Shown in pieces: positions 9,290 through 19,400 of a DNA stretch of 23,006 bases; within the stretch, counting starts at the first letter, position 1, and each line of letters starts with the position of its first letter. Location: NCBI GenBank assembly GCA_019693395.1, contig JAAMXP010001102.1, positions 7,850 through 30,855 of the forward strand. The letters are read 5' to 3'. The notes beneath the pieces are model-generated. The model was given only the letters and a program-made list of their open reading frames with translations. It was not told where the DNA came from and did no database searches. Source of the DNA: Ettlia oleoabundans. Taxonomy: Eukaryota; Chlorophyta; Chlorophyceae; Chlamydomonadales. A program made the position numbers and the translations under genes.

Positions 9290-9310
9290 ACCTCAAAACA
9301 TCTCTGCCGT

Positions 9311-9340
9311 TGTACAAGGTTGTACAAGGTTGTACAAGGC
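9311..9340 (+). repeat. Three tandem copies of a 10-base unit
   Basis: TGTACAAGGT is repeated three times, the last copy ending GC. Each unit contains the palindrome TGTACA. It lies just past the hydroxylase polyadenylation motif, in untranslated sequence. Confidence 0.85.
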
Positions 9341-9508
9341 GTGTCACCAGATACTTCCCTGCTAAGCCCAGCCCATCTGGATCCCCAGGAATAAGCTATC
9401 CGAGGCAGGGGGCTATGCCAGCATCAATCTATACCAGCTCTGCTACTGTGATGCTACTGTGCTTCCAACAAGCATGCAGGTTCTGCTGGCGCCATGCTGG
9501 CAGAGAGC

Positions 9509-12500
9509 TCAGGAGGGGATCTCCCCCTCATCGCCGGGACGATCATGGTCCATGTCTTCCACTGCCTCCTGCACCGCAACAGGATACGCACCACATGGGA
9601 CCTCAGCACCCTCCTATCCTTCTTCCCCTAGAAGAGAAGACAACTTGGGAGGTAAGTGGCATGCTCACAGACAGGCAAACAAGCATGGTGGTCCATCCAG
9701 TGTAGCAGTACCAATATAAAGGTCCAAGCCACAAACAATTTGATCTCTTGGTCACCTTCAGCTCGTGCTTGAGCTCCTCTGCAGCTGCCTTGGTCCCAGC
9801 AGATACACGATCCAGAGCCGATTTCAGGGCCTCACCGCCACCTCCAGCACCCTCGCCCTCGTTGCGTGGCGGGCCGGCCAGCAGGCCGCCGCCCTCCGCC
9901 TCAGCGGGCACATCTGCAGGTAGTGTGAACAGGCCCTTATGGTGGGTGAGGTGGCGGGAGAACGGTGTGGAAAGGATGGCATCATTTCACCAGGCTTTGC
10001 TGCACCTTCTCAAAGATGCACAGTACAGCAGGGTGGGCTGTAAGCTGTGATGCGCCCAGCGCACCTGCAATGTCACTTGGCGCCAGGTTCTCCTCGCCAT
10101 ACGCGAGTGCAGCCTCCTCCAGCAGCTGCAAGCGACAGTAACGATGGTGTTCAAGCGTTGGTGTTTGGGATATTGATGAAGGTACTTATGACTGAAATGA
10201 CAGGTATCAGCCTGCCAGGTAGCGGCAGCCAGCCAATGAGTGCAGCTGTTACTGCGCGAGCCAGTCACCTCTTCTGTCCTCAACTTGTTGCGCTCCTCAA
10301 TCTCCCGCGGCTCATGCTCCTCATAGGCAGCCTGCAGACACGCATAATACTTGCCACAGGGGTGTTCAATCGCCAAGCACTCGTTGAAATGGAAGAAACA
10401 CACATTGCCCTGCATGGCAGCAGGCCCCACAGTATATCACCCCCAACGCCCCCTAACCCCTGTTTGGCGGGAGCCCTCCCAAGATATCTTTACTATACAG
10501 CTGAATATGCGATGTGCCTGCAATGCATGTTACACCTGGCAGGACAGTGGATGAAATCAGACTGATAAGCGCACCGTGCCCCGTTGCTTCAGCAGCGTCT
10601 GGGTGTCGGAGGGGATAATGCCTGCAGGGCGCAGCATGCGCAGCATGCAGGTAAGATCGCAGGCGATACAGGACAAACTTTGGCACGCAGGTACCCAGCT
10701 GAAGTATGAAGCGCAATTAACAGTTGCAGAGGTTTGCCCAGTGTTAAATCCCAGTCCATTCGACTTCCAAGCAATCATCCTTCACAATTGTCGCCACCGA
10801 CATGCCATCTACTTTAACGCAATCCTGTTTCTTAGCATCAGTAGCAGATTTGAGCTCACCTGCAGCGCGAGCTGCCTCCTCGGGTGTCTTGGGGGGCTCA
10901 TTCCAGTGCTCTGCACCCTGCTTCAGCTCCTCTGCACATGAAGCCAGTCAGACACGGCTCAGCTTGCAAACAGTTCGTTTTTTGTTGCAGTGCAGTGTAG
11001 ATGGTTAATTTGCATAGCATTAATTTGCATAGCAGCAAGGAAGCCATTGGTGATGGTAAATTCAGGGCAAGGTTGCCATGCTCTGTAGCTGAATGCAGTT
11101 CACAGAGCGGGAAGGCAGGCGGGCAGGCAGGCAGAAAGGCAGGCAGGGCGGGCGGGGCGGGCGGGCAGACGTGTAGGCAGGTGGAGGCCAGCAGGCAGGC
11201 AAGCTGGCAGCAGCAGGGACGAAGACGTGCGATTGAGGGGTTGATACTTGTCCACATCAGACCACTGACATGAAGCAAGCAGCGAGTACTGCAGCCCTCA
11301 CCCACCCTTGGTGTGCTCGTATGCCCACTTGGCCTTGTCCTCCACGGCTTGCACAGCACCGCTGACGGTGTCGCGGGCAGACTCCAGCAAGCCAGCGGAG
11401 CGATCGCGCGCAGCCTCAGCCTTGTTCTCTGCATTGGCAGACCGGATCAGGGACAGTCCAAGAAAGATGTTCAACATGCAAGCACACTTTCCCATCAAGA
11501 GCAGGCCGCCTGCAACAAGCAACCGTCAATACCAGCCAACAACCCAACTGAAGCATGAAAGTCGACAACACACCGAGACAAATACATGATACATAACGAA
11601 AACCGAGCCAAGCAGGCACCTCATGCCCTGCCAGCCAGATGGCTGCCAGCTGCCGCCACAGCGCACCTGCCATTGCCTTGGTCTGTTCATACTGCTCCTC
11701 AGCAGTACCAGGCACAGCCCGAGCCTTTTCATCAGCCCTCTCAACCGCACTGCGGGCGTTGTCAGCCACCCTGCTGACGGTGTCGCTTGCAGCCTCCTTG
11801 CCCTGCTCCACCTTGGCAGAGACGGTATCAGCCGCTGAGCTGGCAGTTTCTTTGGCTGAGTCAGCAGCAGAGCCAGCTGCCTCCTTGGCCTGATCCACCT
11901 TGGCAGAGGCTGTGTCGGCAATGGATCCAACTGTCTCCCTGGCTTGCTCCAAGGTTGCTTCCGCCTTGTCGGCGGCGGCGCGGGCGGTATCCTCAATCTC
12001 CTGGCCTGCAAGTTGCGAAACCGATGGCCCAACTAGCAGATTCTTCAACAGCAGACTAAGAATGCAAGAGGAGGCAACGGTGCAAAGTAAATTACGAGGA
12101 TAAAGCTGGCCCCCCCTTGGGACCCAGCTGGAAGCTGAGGAGACACTCGGGAACGGGTAGGCAACAGGCAGGCGGTGCGCACAAAACACAAAAGTTCCAC
12201 ACCTGCAGAGCGCATGCTGCCGACAGTGGTGTCCCGGACCTCAGCAGCAGTGGCGTTTGTGGCGGCAGGCACGTGCATCACCTTCTCCCTGCAGCCACAA
12301 AGACAAAAAGGCAGCGAAGGCCACATAGGCATGACGAGTTGATGGCCACACGGTGAACCGCGGCGTGACAGGACAAGCATCATGGTAGTACATGAGAATT
12401 GCTGTTAATACTTCATCCACCAAAGGCAAGAGGCGCTGTTCTGTTTCTGAAATGGGAAGTTAGGTTGGGGTGGAAAACTTGAGTGGGAAGGGAAAATAAT

Positions 12501-15500
12501 GTGAGATGCCTGTGCAAGGCACACCTGACCACCCTAGCGGCCTTAGCCAACTGCGCGGGATGGATGTCCCCTGGCAGGGCACTATACTCATGCACCCGCC
12601 CGCTGCTGGGTTCTTTCACCACCACCACCTCTGCCGCATGTGCTGACTTGGCATGGCGGGGCGAACTGGGGGGAGAAACAGCCTTGCCATGAGGGAGCGG
12701 CACGTGCTGCCTGCGGGCGTAGCAGCGGGGCAGATGCGGCAGCCTCACCTGGCCTCCAGTACAACACAGCGTTGAACAGCACCCCTGCCTGCCCTTTTTA
12801 TAACTGACTTCTATTCTGCCCCATGCACTGCTTGGTTCAGTAACAATCTTCCCTTCCCTCTCCGTCTTCCACAACCCACACAGTTGCCCAGAAGATTGGA
12901 AAAATAACCCACGCTCACTTTACATATTCTGCAGCCCCCTTGACCGCATCAGCCAGGGCCTCCAGCGGGCGCTTGGCACTGCGATCCTCACGTTCCATCC
13001 TGCACAGCAACACAGCAAGGTGCCAGAGGGCTCAGATCATTGAGCAATACGAAAGCAATATGGCATCAATACACTGCACAGCCAGGACCCACAACTGCAC
13101 GGTTCGTAGCAGGGCGGTCAAGTGAGGTCAAGGGATCTGTGAATCATCAGTGCAGCAAGCAAGACTTCAAGCTGAAGTTATGGGCTACATGTAGTGAGTA
13201 CTCTGTGCAGCAGTAATAACCGTGAAGGGAGCACTGAGCCAGGCACCAAGGTTTTGAGCAGTTGCAGAGTCACAAACAAACAGCAGGCAGCGAGCACGCA
13301 ACAGCACGGCACTAGTATGATTCTGTCGCATGAGATTGTATATATTATGCAGTCCCCAGGTTGTTGTTACAAACTGTGTGTGGGGGGGGAACCCTAAGAC
13401 CCTGAAACATTGTGCATCCACACCTGGCAGCCATCTCATCTGGCGCAACCGCCTTGGCAGCCTCCCTGGCCCTGCTGCCAGTGTCCTCCTCGCGAGCAGC
13501 CCCAAAACCAGGTGCATCATGAACCAGCTGGGACGCCTTCTCCCTGCGATACACAAACCAGCAAACATTGGCACTGCAAGTGAATAACAAAGGGCACGAC
13601 CAGAGGGACACTACTCCGCCACGTAACAAACAACAGGTGTTCCATTTGACCTATGAACACGACAGCTCGAAGCAGCTACGCTATGGTTTAGCAGCTGAAA
13701 TCGACGGGAGCAAAGTGGGCCTCATGTTCCACACGACTGCCAACTCAGCAGCATGCAGTGTGTGCACAAGGCACTAACCTCGCAGCCTCTGTAGCCTCTG
13801 CCACTTTCTCGCTGGTACGGTTGGCAACATCCGTAGCAGTACGTGGCTCATAGGCCCTGTACGGCTCGCCGCCAACCTCAGAGGCAGGGTTGACAGCTGG
13901 CGGCGTGCTGGCGGCGCCGCCAGTCGATTCGCCAGCAGGGCGGCTGGGGGCGGCAGCAGGAGCCTGCAGGGGACAGCAAGCACCCAAACTTAGCTAAATG
14001 ACATCCCATCCCAGCCAGCCCTACCCTGCCTTGCATGCTGCTGACCAGTCCCACATGAAGGCAGCCCTGTCAGAGATTTCCCCTTGGACCAGCGACAGAT
14101 AGTGAGCGGGCACCCACCTCGGTCATGGAGGTGTGGATGGGCACGGGGGCGCCTCCAGCCAGGGCCATTGCCTCATCCAGAAGCGCTTGGCTCTCCCGAT
14201 CCTCAGGAGCAGGCTCTGCAGCCAAGTGAGGCAGGAGAAAAAGCTGGCAGCTCAACTTGACGCACATGTGCAAAAGGCGGGCAAGCAGGCAGGCAGGCAG
14301 GAATTTTCAAGAGAGTTGCAATTGCTCGCAGCAGACAGCCTCCCAAATCAGCCTCAACTTGCAGTAAAGCTACAAGCCAAAACCATTACACCACATGACA
14401 CAGGGCAGGGACCTCACCTTCATGCTCCACATGCACCTCTGGCAAGTGAACCTCTGGCAGATGTTCCTTGATGTACCCCACCGCCTGGCTCACAGTGTCG
14501 GTTACGGTATGTGCCACGTCACTGGCCTGCAAGGTGGGCGGCGAGTGGCGGCAGGGAGATCACACAGTGGATTTGCGCCCTTGCACAGTAGTGGCTCAAG
14601 GTAGGAAGCATCCACACACGCACTGGCATGATCAAGAATCCTCGCCCAGCCACGGAGTTGCATGTCCTCACATGTAAACCCAGCCCGTGCCTATGGTTTG
14701 ATCAGCCCGAATTTAATACCCCAGCGCCCAACCCACAGTTTGTATGGACCAACCCTCATTCTGTACTGCCTGGAATAAGTCCCACAGCTCTTTCAGTACC
14801 ACCCCACCTTCTCCTTGGCGGCATCCGTGTACTCGCGGGCAGCATGCCCCGCCTGCGCCGCCCGCTCTTTGGTCGCCTCCGCAAGTTCCTCGGCTTTGTG
14901 GCGCACGTCAGTGGCGGTGTGCTTGGCTGCAGGCAGGGCAGGGAACGTACATGGGGGAGGTTATGCTATGTAGTGGGCAGGACACAAGCGGGGGCAGTTG
15001 TGTGCTTAGCTGCCGTGAATGGGGGTGAATGGGTGCATGTCAGTTGCAGGCAGAGACAGGATGGGAGTTGAGCAGCGCCAAACGGACAGTGGTGTGCCTG
15101 GCAACGTGGCGGCACTCTGAATGAGTATACTCACTGCCTTTGCAACCCCCTTTGCAGATAACTCGCCCTTACTGTACTGTACATTGTCCTTATTGTATCT
15201 AACATTGGAAAAGCCAGCCAACCCGTCCAAACAACACCCACCTGACTCTGCAGCCTCTCCCGCCTTTTGCTTGGCTTGCTCGCCAGTCTCCGCAGCACGG
15301 TCCTGCACCTCGCCCGCAGCCTGCTGGGCAGACTCGCGTGCTGCACGCGCTTTGTCGCCTGCCTTTTTCCCCACATCAGCACCCTTGTCAGACACAGCCT
15401 GCAGATGAGCACAGAAGGCACCGAAGGAGGCAAGCGCTGGGGGTGGGAGGGTGTATATACGATGCAGTGGCAATGGTTGATCGGTAGGTGGTTGGTAGAG

Positions 15501-16793
15501 TGGCGTGGTGTGTAAACCCAGGGATGGAGTGTTCAGGATAGAAGGAGCATAAGGGGACGAGCAGCAATCAACTGGCATGTATGCGAGGACCAGCATTGGG
15601 GGAACATGGGCGCAACAGCCCAACTCGGTTCAGAAAACTGAAGGTAATGTGCTATGGGCAGCTGGGATGATCAAGTTTGTGGATGTGTTTCGTGGTTCCG
15701 TGCTTGCAAGAGGCTTTGGTTGGCTTGCGGCAACACCATAGCTTGCTGCAAGCTGAAGGTCACAAAACACGCTTCGAAAAGCCAACCAACAATCTACCAG
15801 CATGCACACACAACAGTTCCAGCCCGTCATCACTGCAGCCCTGGCAGCAGCAGCGGTGGCAGCAGTAGCGGGGTGGCAGCAATACAGCACAGTAGCAATA
15901 GAGGCAACGGCAATACAGCCAGTAGGAGTTTTGCATCTGCTCGTGCCTGTGCCGCCTCGCTGACTGCCTCCTTCCCAGCCTGGGCGCTCTCTCCCGCCTT
16001 GTCCTTAGCCGTCTCACCGTGCTTCTGTGCCGCCTGCAACCAGGAACGGGAAAAGAACGCTGTTCATGAACAGTTCTTTCTCATGACGACTTACCCGCCC
16101 AGGGACGCTTTCTTTGCTGGTTGAGAGTAATCAACTGGCGGTGAGGAGAACCGCCGGCTGATAGCTCGCAATGCACACAGACAGTGATCGTGCCACCACT
16201 TTGTACTATGATGGTCTTGCGCAGCTAAAATATAGGTATATTGTACGTCAAGAGAGTTCATTGCAAACTCGTGGCATGTAGCGGCAGGCTTGCCTCAGCA
16301 TAGGACATGCCGCCCGGAGCCTTGCTGATGTCGGGGTTTACTGCTGGCTGGGCCTTGGGCTGGGGAGCTGCACATGCGGCAGGAGGGGCCCTAGGAGATG
16401 AGATGCGCGAACCGGTTGCTGTGAAATCCCATGCAATCCAGCAAATGTGACAGGGTGGATCGTTGGGCAACACAGGCAAGGCCGCAGCAGGGCAGCCCAC
16501 CTTCACGGCTTGGTGTGGATGGCGCAGCGGCCTGCGGATGGGAGGGTTGCGGGGATGTCACTTAAAACTACCAAAATCACCTTCTGCGCGAGCAATTTGT
16601 CATTCCAGGAACTCCATTCCTGCACAGCCTCTTCCCTTGTACAAACACCGCTTGCCTGCCCTGGAGCGCCGCCGTCGCCACCTCCCTTCTGCGGACCCTT
16701 CTTCTCTACCCCAACCTCCTTAACAAGTTGCCCCTCGGGAGCTGCCTCCTCGCGTGATAGCACCTCAAACGCGTTGTCCGACCTGCCCGCCAT
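9509..16793 (-). CDS. Large 21-exon LEA-like mosaic protein (863 aa) with C-terminal four-Cys module
   Basis: Exons: 16793-16581, 16531-16501, 16367-16294, 16033-15947, 15398-15242, 14926-14808, 14526-14418, 14215-14118, 13963-13779, 13543-13424, 12999-12919, 12710-12525, 12288-12203, 12005-11667, 11428-11306, 10931-10860, 10621-10575, 10409-10269, 10125-10065, 9913-9756, 9613-9509. All junctions keep phase (2592 bases, 864 codons). Exons 4-7, 9-11 and 14-15 encode Ala/Lys/Glu/Asp-rich amphipathic helix with LEA_4-style repeats (AKVDQAKEAAGSAADSAKE, AKVEQGKEAASDTVSRVAD; exon 14 is 113 residues of this). Exon 12 is a different, His/Val/Pro-containing insert. Exon 18 holds four cysteines spaced x6, x6, x5, then a charged helix. 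The C-terminus is acidic. No signal peptide or membrane segment is seen. Introns 3 and 4 appear to have GC donors; a GT donor at 15916 is an alternative for exon 4. An alternative last-exon acceptor (CTAG ending at 9630) would give a basic tail. Function unknown; stress protection is inference. Confidence 0.75.
10269..10409 (-). other. Four-cysteine module (exon 18 of the large LEA-like gene)
   Basis: This 47-residue exon begins GNVCFFHFNECLAIEHPCGK and continues YYACLQAA, then a charged helix (EEHEPREIEERNKLRTEE). Cysteines at exon residues 4, 11, 18 and 24 give C-x6-C-x6-C-x5-C. This is not the twin CX9C of CHCH proteins or a zinc finger I recognise. It is the only Cys-dense part of an otherwise nearly Cys-free protein. 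Confidence 0.7.
11005..11034. repeat. Tandem 15-base duplication in an intron
   Basis: TTAATTTGCATAGCA occurs twice back to back. It lies in intron 15 of the large LEA-like gene, in an A/T-rich pocket. Confidence 0.9.
11110..11175. repeat. GGCAG/GGCGG low-complexity tract in an intron
   Basis: A run of GGCAGGCAGG-type and GGCGG-type units within intron 15 of the large LEA-like gene. Simple sequence without coding potential. Confidence 0.8.
16052..16079. repeat. Near-perfect palindrome in intron 3 of the large LEA-like gene
   Basis: Arms AAAGAA-CG-CTGTTCA and TGAACAGTTCTTT form a 13-base-pair stem with a two-base bulge and no loop. It lies about 20 bases upstream, in transcript order, of the exon 4 acceptor. 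A second inverted repeat follows at 16135-16157. Confidence 0.7.
16135..16157. repeat. GC-rich inverted repeat in the same intron
   Basis: GGCGGT and ACCGCC arms flank the seven-base spacer GAGGAGA. In RNA of either strand it would form a stable small hairpin. It is in the GC-donor intron 3. Confidence 0.55.
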
Positions 16794-17723
16794 CCTCCTG
16801 TTTTCTAGGCCTGTAGCAAGTTCTCGCTGACTTGTGCTTTGAGTTTTGCTTACGTTCCGTTCCTACTTGATCACAATGGTAGTTGAATGCACGTGCAGCG
16901 AACGAAAACAAGAGCTGCACAGGACATGGCGAGCGACGAGAGCCGCAAAGCCTTGTCAGCAGCTGCTCGGTAGCTAGGTAGCAGCTGGACACCAGCACAA
17001 CCAAAATGTCTCTTACCGCCCTCACACCCACCCGCCAAGCCCTCGCCGACGACAGGCACCAGCATTGAACTTACAGCAGGAAACATGCATTCGGCAACTG
17101 CAACCAAAACTCCCTGGCTTGGCAGGAGCAGCGGCAGTGCGGCCAGCAGGCCAGGGTGATCTCTCCCGCTCTAGGTGATCTGTGGGTCAACTTGTTGATC
17201 CACACACACCAGCAGCACACTCTGGGGTTAATGAATGGATGGTATGAACTTACATTCACTACCAACAGGCGCTAGCGGCTGTGGTTGCCAGATCTGATTT
17301 TTTGATGTGATCATTGCCATGACTGCTCATTTTACACTGGATGGCTTGAATGCACCAGTCCAGCTTCAGCGCAGTAAACCGGACTTGAGCACAGGGACAT
17401 CAGCATGGAAAAAGAATGCCTTTCAGTGCAGCTCATGCAAATGCTACACACAGGCCTCGCTAACTAACAAACCGGCAACAGCGGAGCTTTGCTGGGGAAC
17501 AGCTCTGCCTGGTGATTAGGCCTGATTGCTGCCAGCAGAATGTGGTCTGCAGCAGAAGATACACTCGGTAACAGAAGAAGGTGCAATATCCCGCAGCCAT
17601 CAAATGACAGCAAAGCTGAGCCAAGCTACAGCAGCAGGTGGTTCGCCCCCAGCAGCATTACGAAGTGCTGCCTTAGCAGTGGCGCCTACTGCTGGGCCCC
17701 GCCTCACTCTCCTTTGATTTTGC
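16794..17723. promoter_or_regulatory. Intergenic region upstream of the large LEA-like gene
   Basis: About 930 bases between the short paralogue's stop (17724) and the large gene's ATG (16793), both minus strand. The minus-strand TGTAA at 17336-17332 suits the paralogue's 3' end. An imperfect inverted repeat, TGGGTCAACTTGTTGATCCA, is at 17183-17202. The remainder should hold the large gene's promoter and 5' UTR; no coding exon is supported. Confidence 0.5.
17332..17336 (-). terminator. TGTAA polyadenylation motif for the short paralogue
   Basis: TTACA on the plus strand, about 390 bases beyond the stop at 17724. Another minus-strand TGTAA is at 17254-17250. Confidence 0.4.
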
Positions 17724-18693
17724 CTAGGCAACTTCACCAGCTGCCTCCATGTCAGCCTTGAGTCTTTCGCCCGCAGTGGCCAGCAAAGACTCTGTGAGAT
17801 CAGGGGCAGCCTGCGAGGGGCGGGGGTGGGTGGTGGTAGTGGGTGGGTGGGGGCGCGTCAAAGAGCGGCACAAACGCCGGCCTGGTTCACTTGGGCAACT
17901 GAGCCTTTGGCAGCAGAGTTCAATGCCCTGTTGACACCCATGTGTTGCCGAGCGGCTGGCATCAGGACGGTCATTCTATATGAGGCATGGGTCGCCCTCT
18001 GGTGATCACCCTGGTGATCCCAGGGTGCAGTGGCTTGCGCTCAGGAGCTGCAGCACTGGGGCGGAAGGGGGCAACATGTAAGTGCTGCTTAATCCATGGC
18101 AATCATTGAATTGATTGGTTTGTTGCAAGGGTAACAACAGCTCATGTTGTGGATATCATACCTGTGTCGCCTGCTGGTGCGACAGGTGCAGCAGCCTGTA
18201 ACCAGGAGCAACAAAGGTCCAATGTTGTTGCGCCAGGAGCTCACACATTATTGGTTGGAACACACCACTCAGCCCCTGGACCAGGCGGGCAATGCCTTGT
18301 GCCATGCCATGCGTGCACAGGCATGCCTCTGCACCCGCCTCCTAAAACAACTCCATGCTCTCACCTGCTCCTTTTAACCGCCGCCAGGCTCCCAGTTGCC
18401 GCCGTCGCAACCTGCTTCTCTAGGCTCTCCCGATCCGCCACTCCCTTGTGCAAATCCTCCTCAATGACCAACCTAGACGGGTTGGCAACCTCAGGCGCTA
18501 CCGCTTCCCGTGACAGCACCTCAAACGCATTCTCTGTCCAGTTTGATTACAATACACAAACGAAAACTACGAGGTGGACCTAAGTTGGCTGATGTGCTTT
18601 TCAGGCGTTGGCAAGCAATCATGAAGAAAGGACAGCTTTTCTTCAGCTTGCCCGTTTGGTGCTCAAGGTGCACTAACCTTGTACGCTGGACAT
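17724..18693 (-). CDS. Short tandem paralogue of the large LEA-like gene's N-terminal exons
   Basis: Exons 18693-18678, 18533-18379, 18195-18162, 18047-18010 and 17810-17724 are phase-consistent and give 109 residues. ENAFEVLSREAVAPE matches DNAFEVLSREEAAPE at residues 6-20 of the large protein. The following exons also correspond: AAAPVAPAGDT to AAAPSTPSRE (phase 0 to 1), APERKPLHPG to APQPKAQPAV (phase 1 to 0), and AAPDLTESLLATAGERLK to the first LEA-type exon, AAQKHGETAKDKAGESAQ (phase 0). It then stops at TAG. The exon 2 donor used, GTTAAA at 18378, is weak; a stronger GTGAGA at 18366 breaks phase with the homologous exon 3. An in-frame Met at 18723 would add ten residues. Whether this is a working gene or a decaying copy is unclear, though no internal stop is seen. 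Confidence 0.62.
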
Positions 18694-18721
18694 CCCTCCA
18701 ACGCGGTTTACACTTTGAAAC

Positions 18722-19400
18722 ATGTCAACAGATAGGCAAGAGGAGGTGGTGGGGCAGCTAGAGGACGCCAGCGAGCGTCTGAGCGAGTTGTCTCACGAAC
18801 TGGATTCCATAGTAAAAGATGCTGCCAGGCATGCCACCAGTGCCGAGGAGGCGGAGCATTTAAAGCGGCAGGCCGCCCTTGCTGTTGAAGACGTGGCGCG
18901 CATGCTGCGGGCAAACGGCCCTGCTGCCGCCATTGCAGAGGTGAGCTGGGGTTGCTCATCCAGAGCTACATAACCAACGGTTGCTTGTCAAGTATTGCTG
19001 CTGCAACTCTGTGAACTGGTGCAAGTCAGCCAGCCCATCACCCTTGCTGTGTCTGCTAAGAATAAGTCGTTGACAACCTCCAAGTACTAGCCTTGACGGG
19101 TCGACTGTAAGCGGGGTTTTGTTGCATGCTGGTACTGGACAGGAAATTGTGGGCGTAGATGTGCAAACTTTGGAAGAAAGCAGTCGGGAGACACTCCATC
19201 ACAGCACTGGCAACAGCAACATTGGCGGCAACAGCAGTGGCGACATTGGCGGCAGTGGGAGAGCTGCCGCTGCTTCTGGCAGCCCCCGCTTCCCGCGTCA
19301 GGAGCAAGGTCCTGCCGATCCGGTCAGCCCCAGGTCGCCGCGGCCAGCAGTGCTGCCCAAGGGGCAGAGGCAAGAGGGCAACGCGGAGAAAACATTGTGA
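18722..19400 (+). CDS. Small coiled-coil protein of unknown function
   Basis: Two phase-0 exons, 18722-18940 and 19143-19400, give 158 residues. Residues about 5-66 (VGQLEDASERLSELSHELDS... through AVEDVARMLRA) are strongly helical with heptad-like Leu/Ile/Val spacing, so a coiled coil is likely. The rest is Gly/Ser/Asn/Pro-rich and disordered, with NIGGNSSGDIGGSG and SPR repeats. An in-frame TGA at 18716-18718 fixes the ATG at 18722 unless a 5' exon exists. No family is recognised. Its start is 28 bases from that of the short paralogue on the other strand, so the two must share or overlap promoter and 5' UTR sequence. Confidence 0.55.

Larger units (their letters stand above)
8976..9508. other. 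Convergent 3' region between the hydroxylase and the large LEA-like gene
   Basis: About 530 bases without a supported gene. The plus-strand TGTAA is at 9285-9289 and the minus-strand TGTAA at 9199-9195. If both are used, the two 3' UTRs overlap by roughly 100 bases. It also holds a tandem repeat at 9311-9340. Confidence 0.5.

Noticed and set aside
10557..10621. Stop of the large LEA-like gene at TGA 10559-10557 by reading through the donor at 10574
   Set aside because: Possible as an alternative end (..RGTVRLSV), but the GTGCGC donor joins in phase to the Cys exon and on through three further phase-consistent exons, so continuation is preferred.
11586..12103. Overlapping plus-strand open frames opposite LEA exon 14
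   Set aside because: They are antisense shadows of the repetitive Ala/Lys/Glu coding exon; repeats without stops keep other frames open.
15830..15946. Very hydrophobic stretch (Leu-rich, membrane-like) after exon 4 of the large LEA-like gene
   Set aside because: It arises only by reading through the intron; exon 5 resumes the LEA-type sequence in phase, so a membrane tail is less likely unless the intron is retained.
17183..17202. Inverted repeat near the large LEA-like gene as a specific operator
   Set aside because: The repeat is imperfect and short and no matching site was seen in other promoters here; noted only within the intergenic entry.
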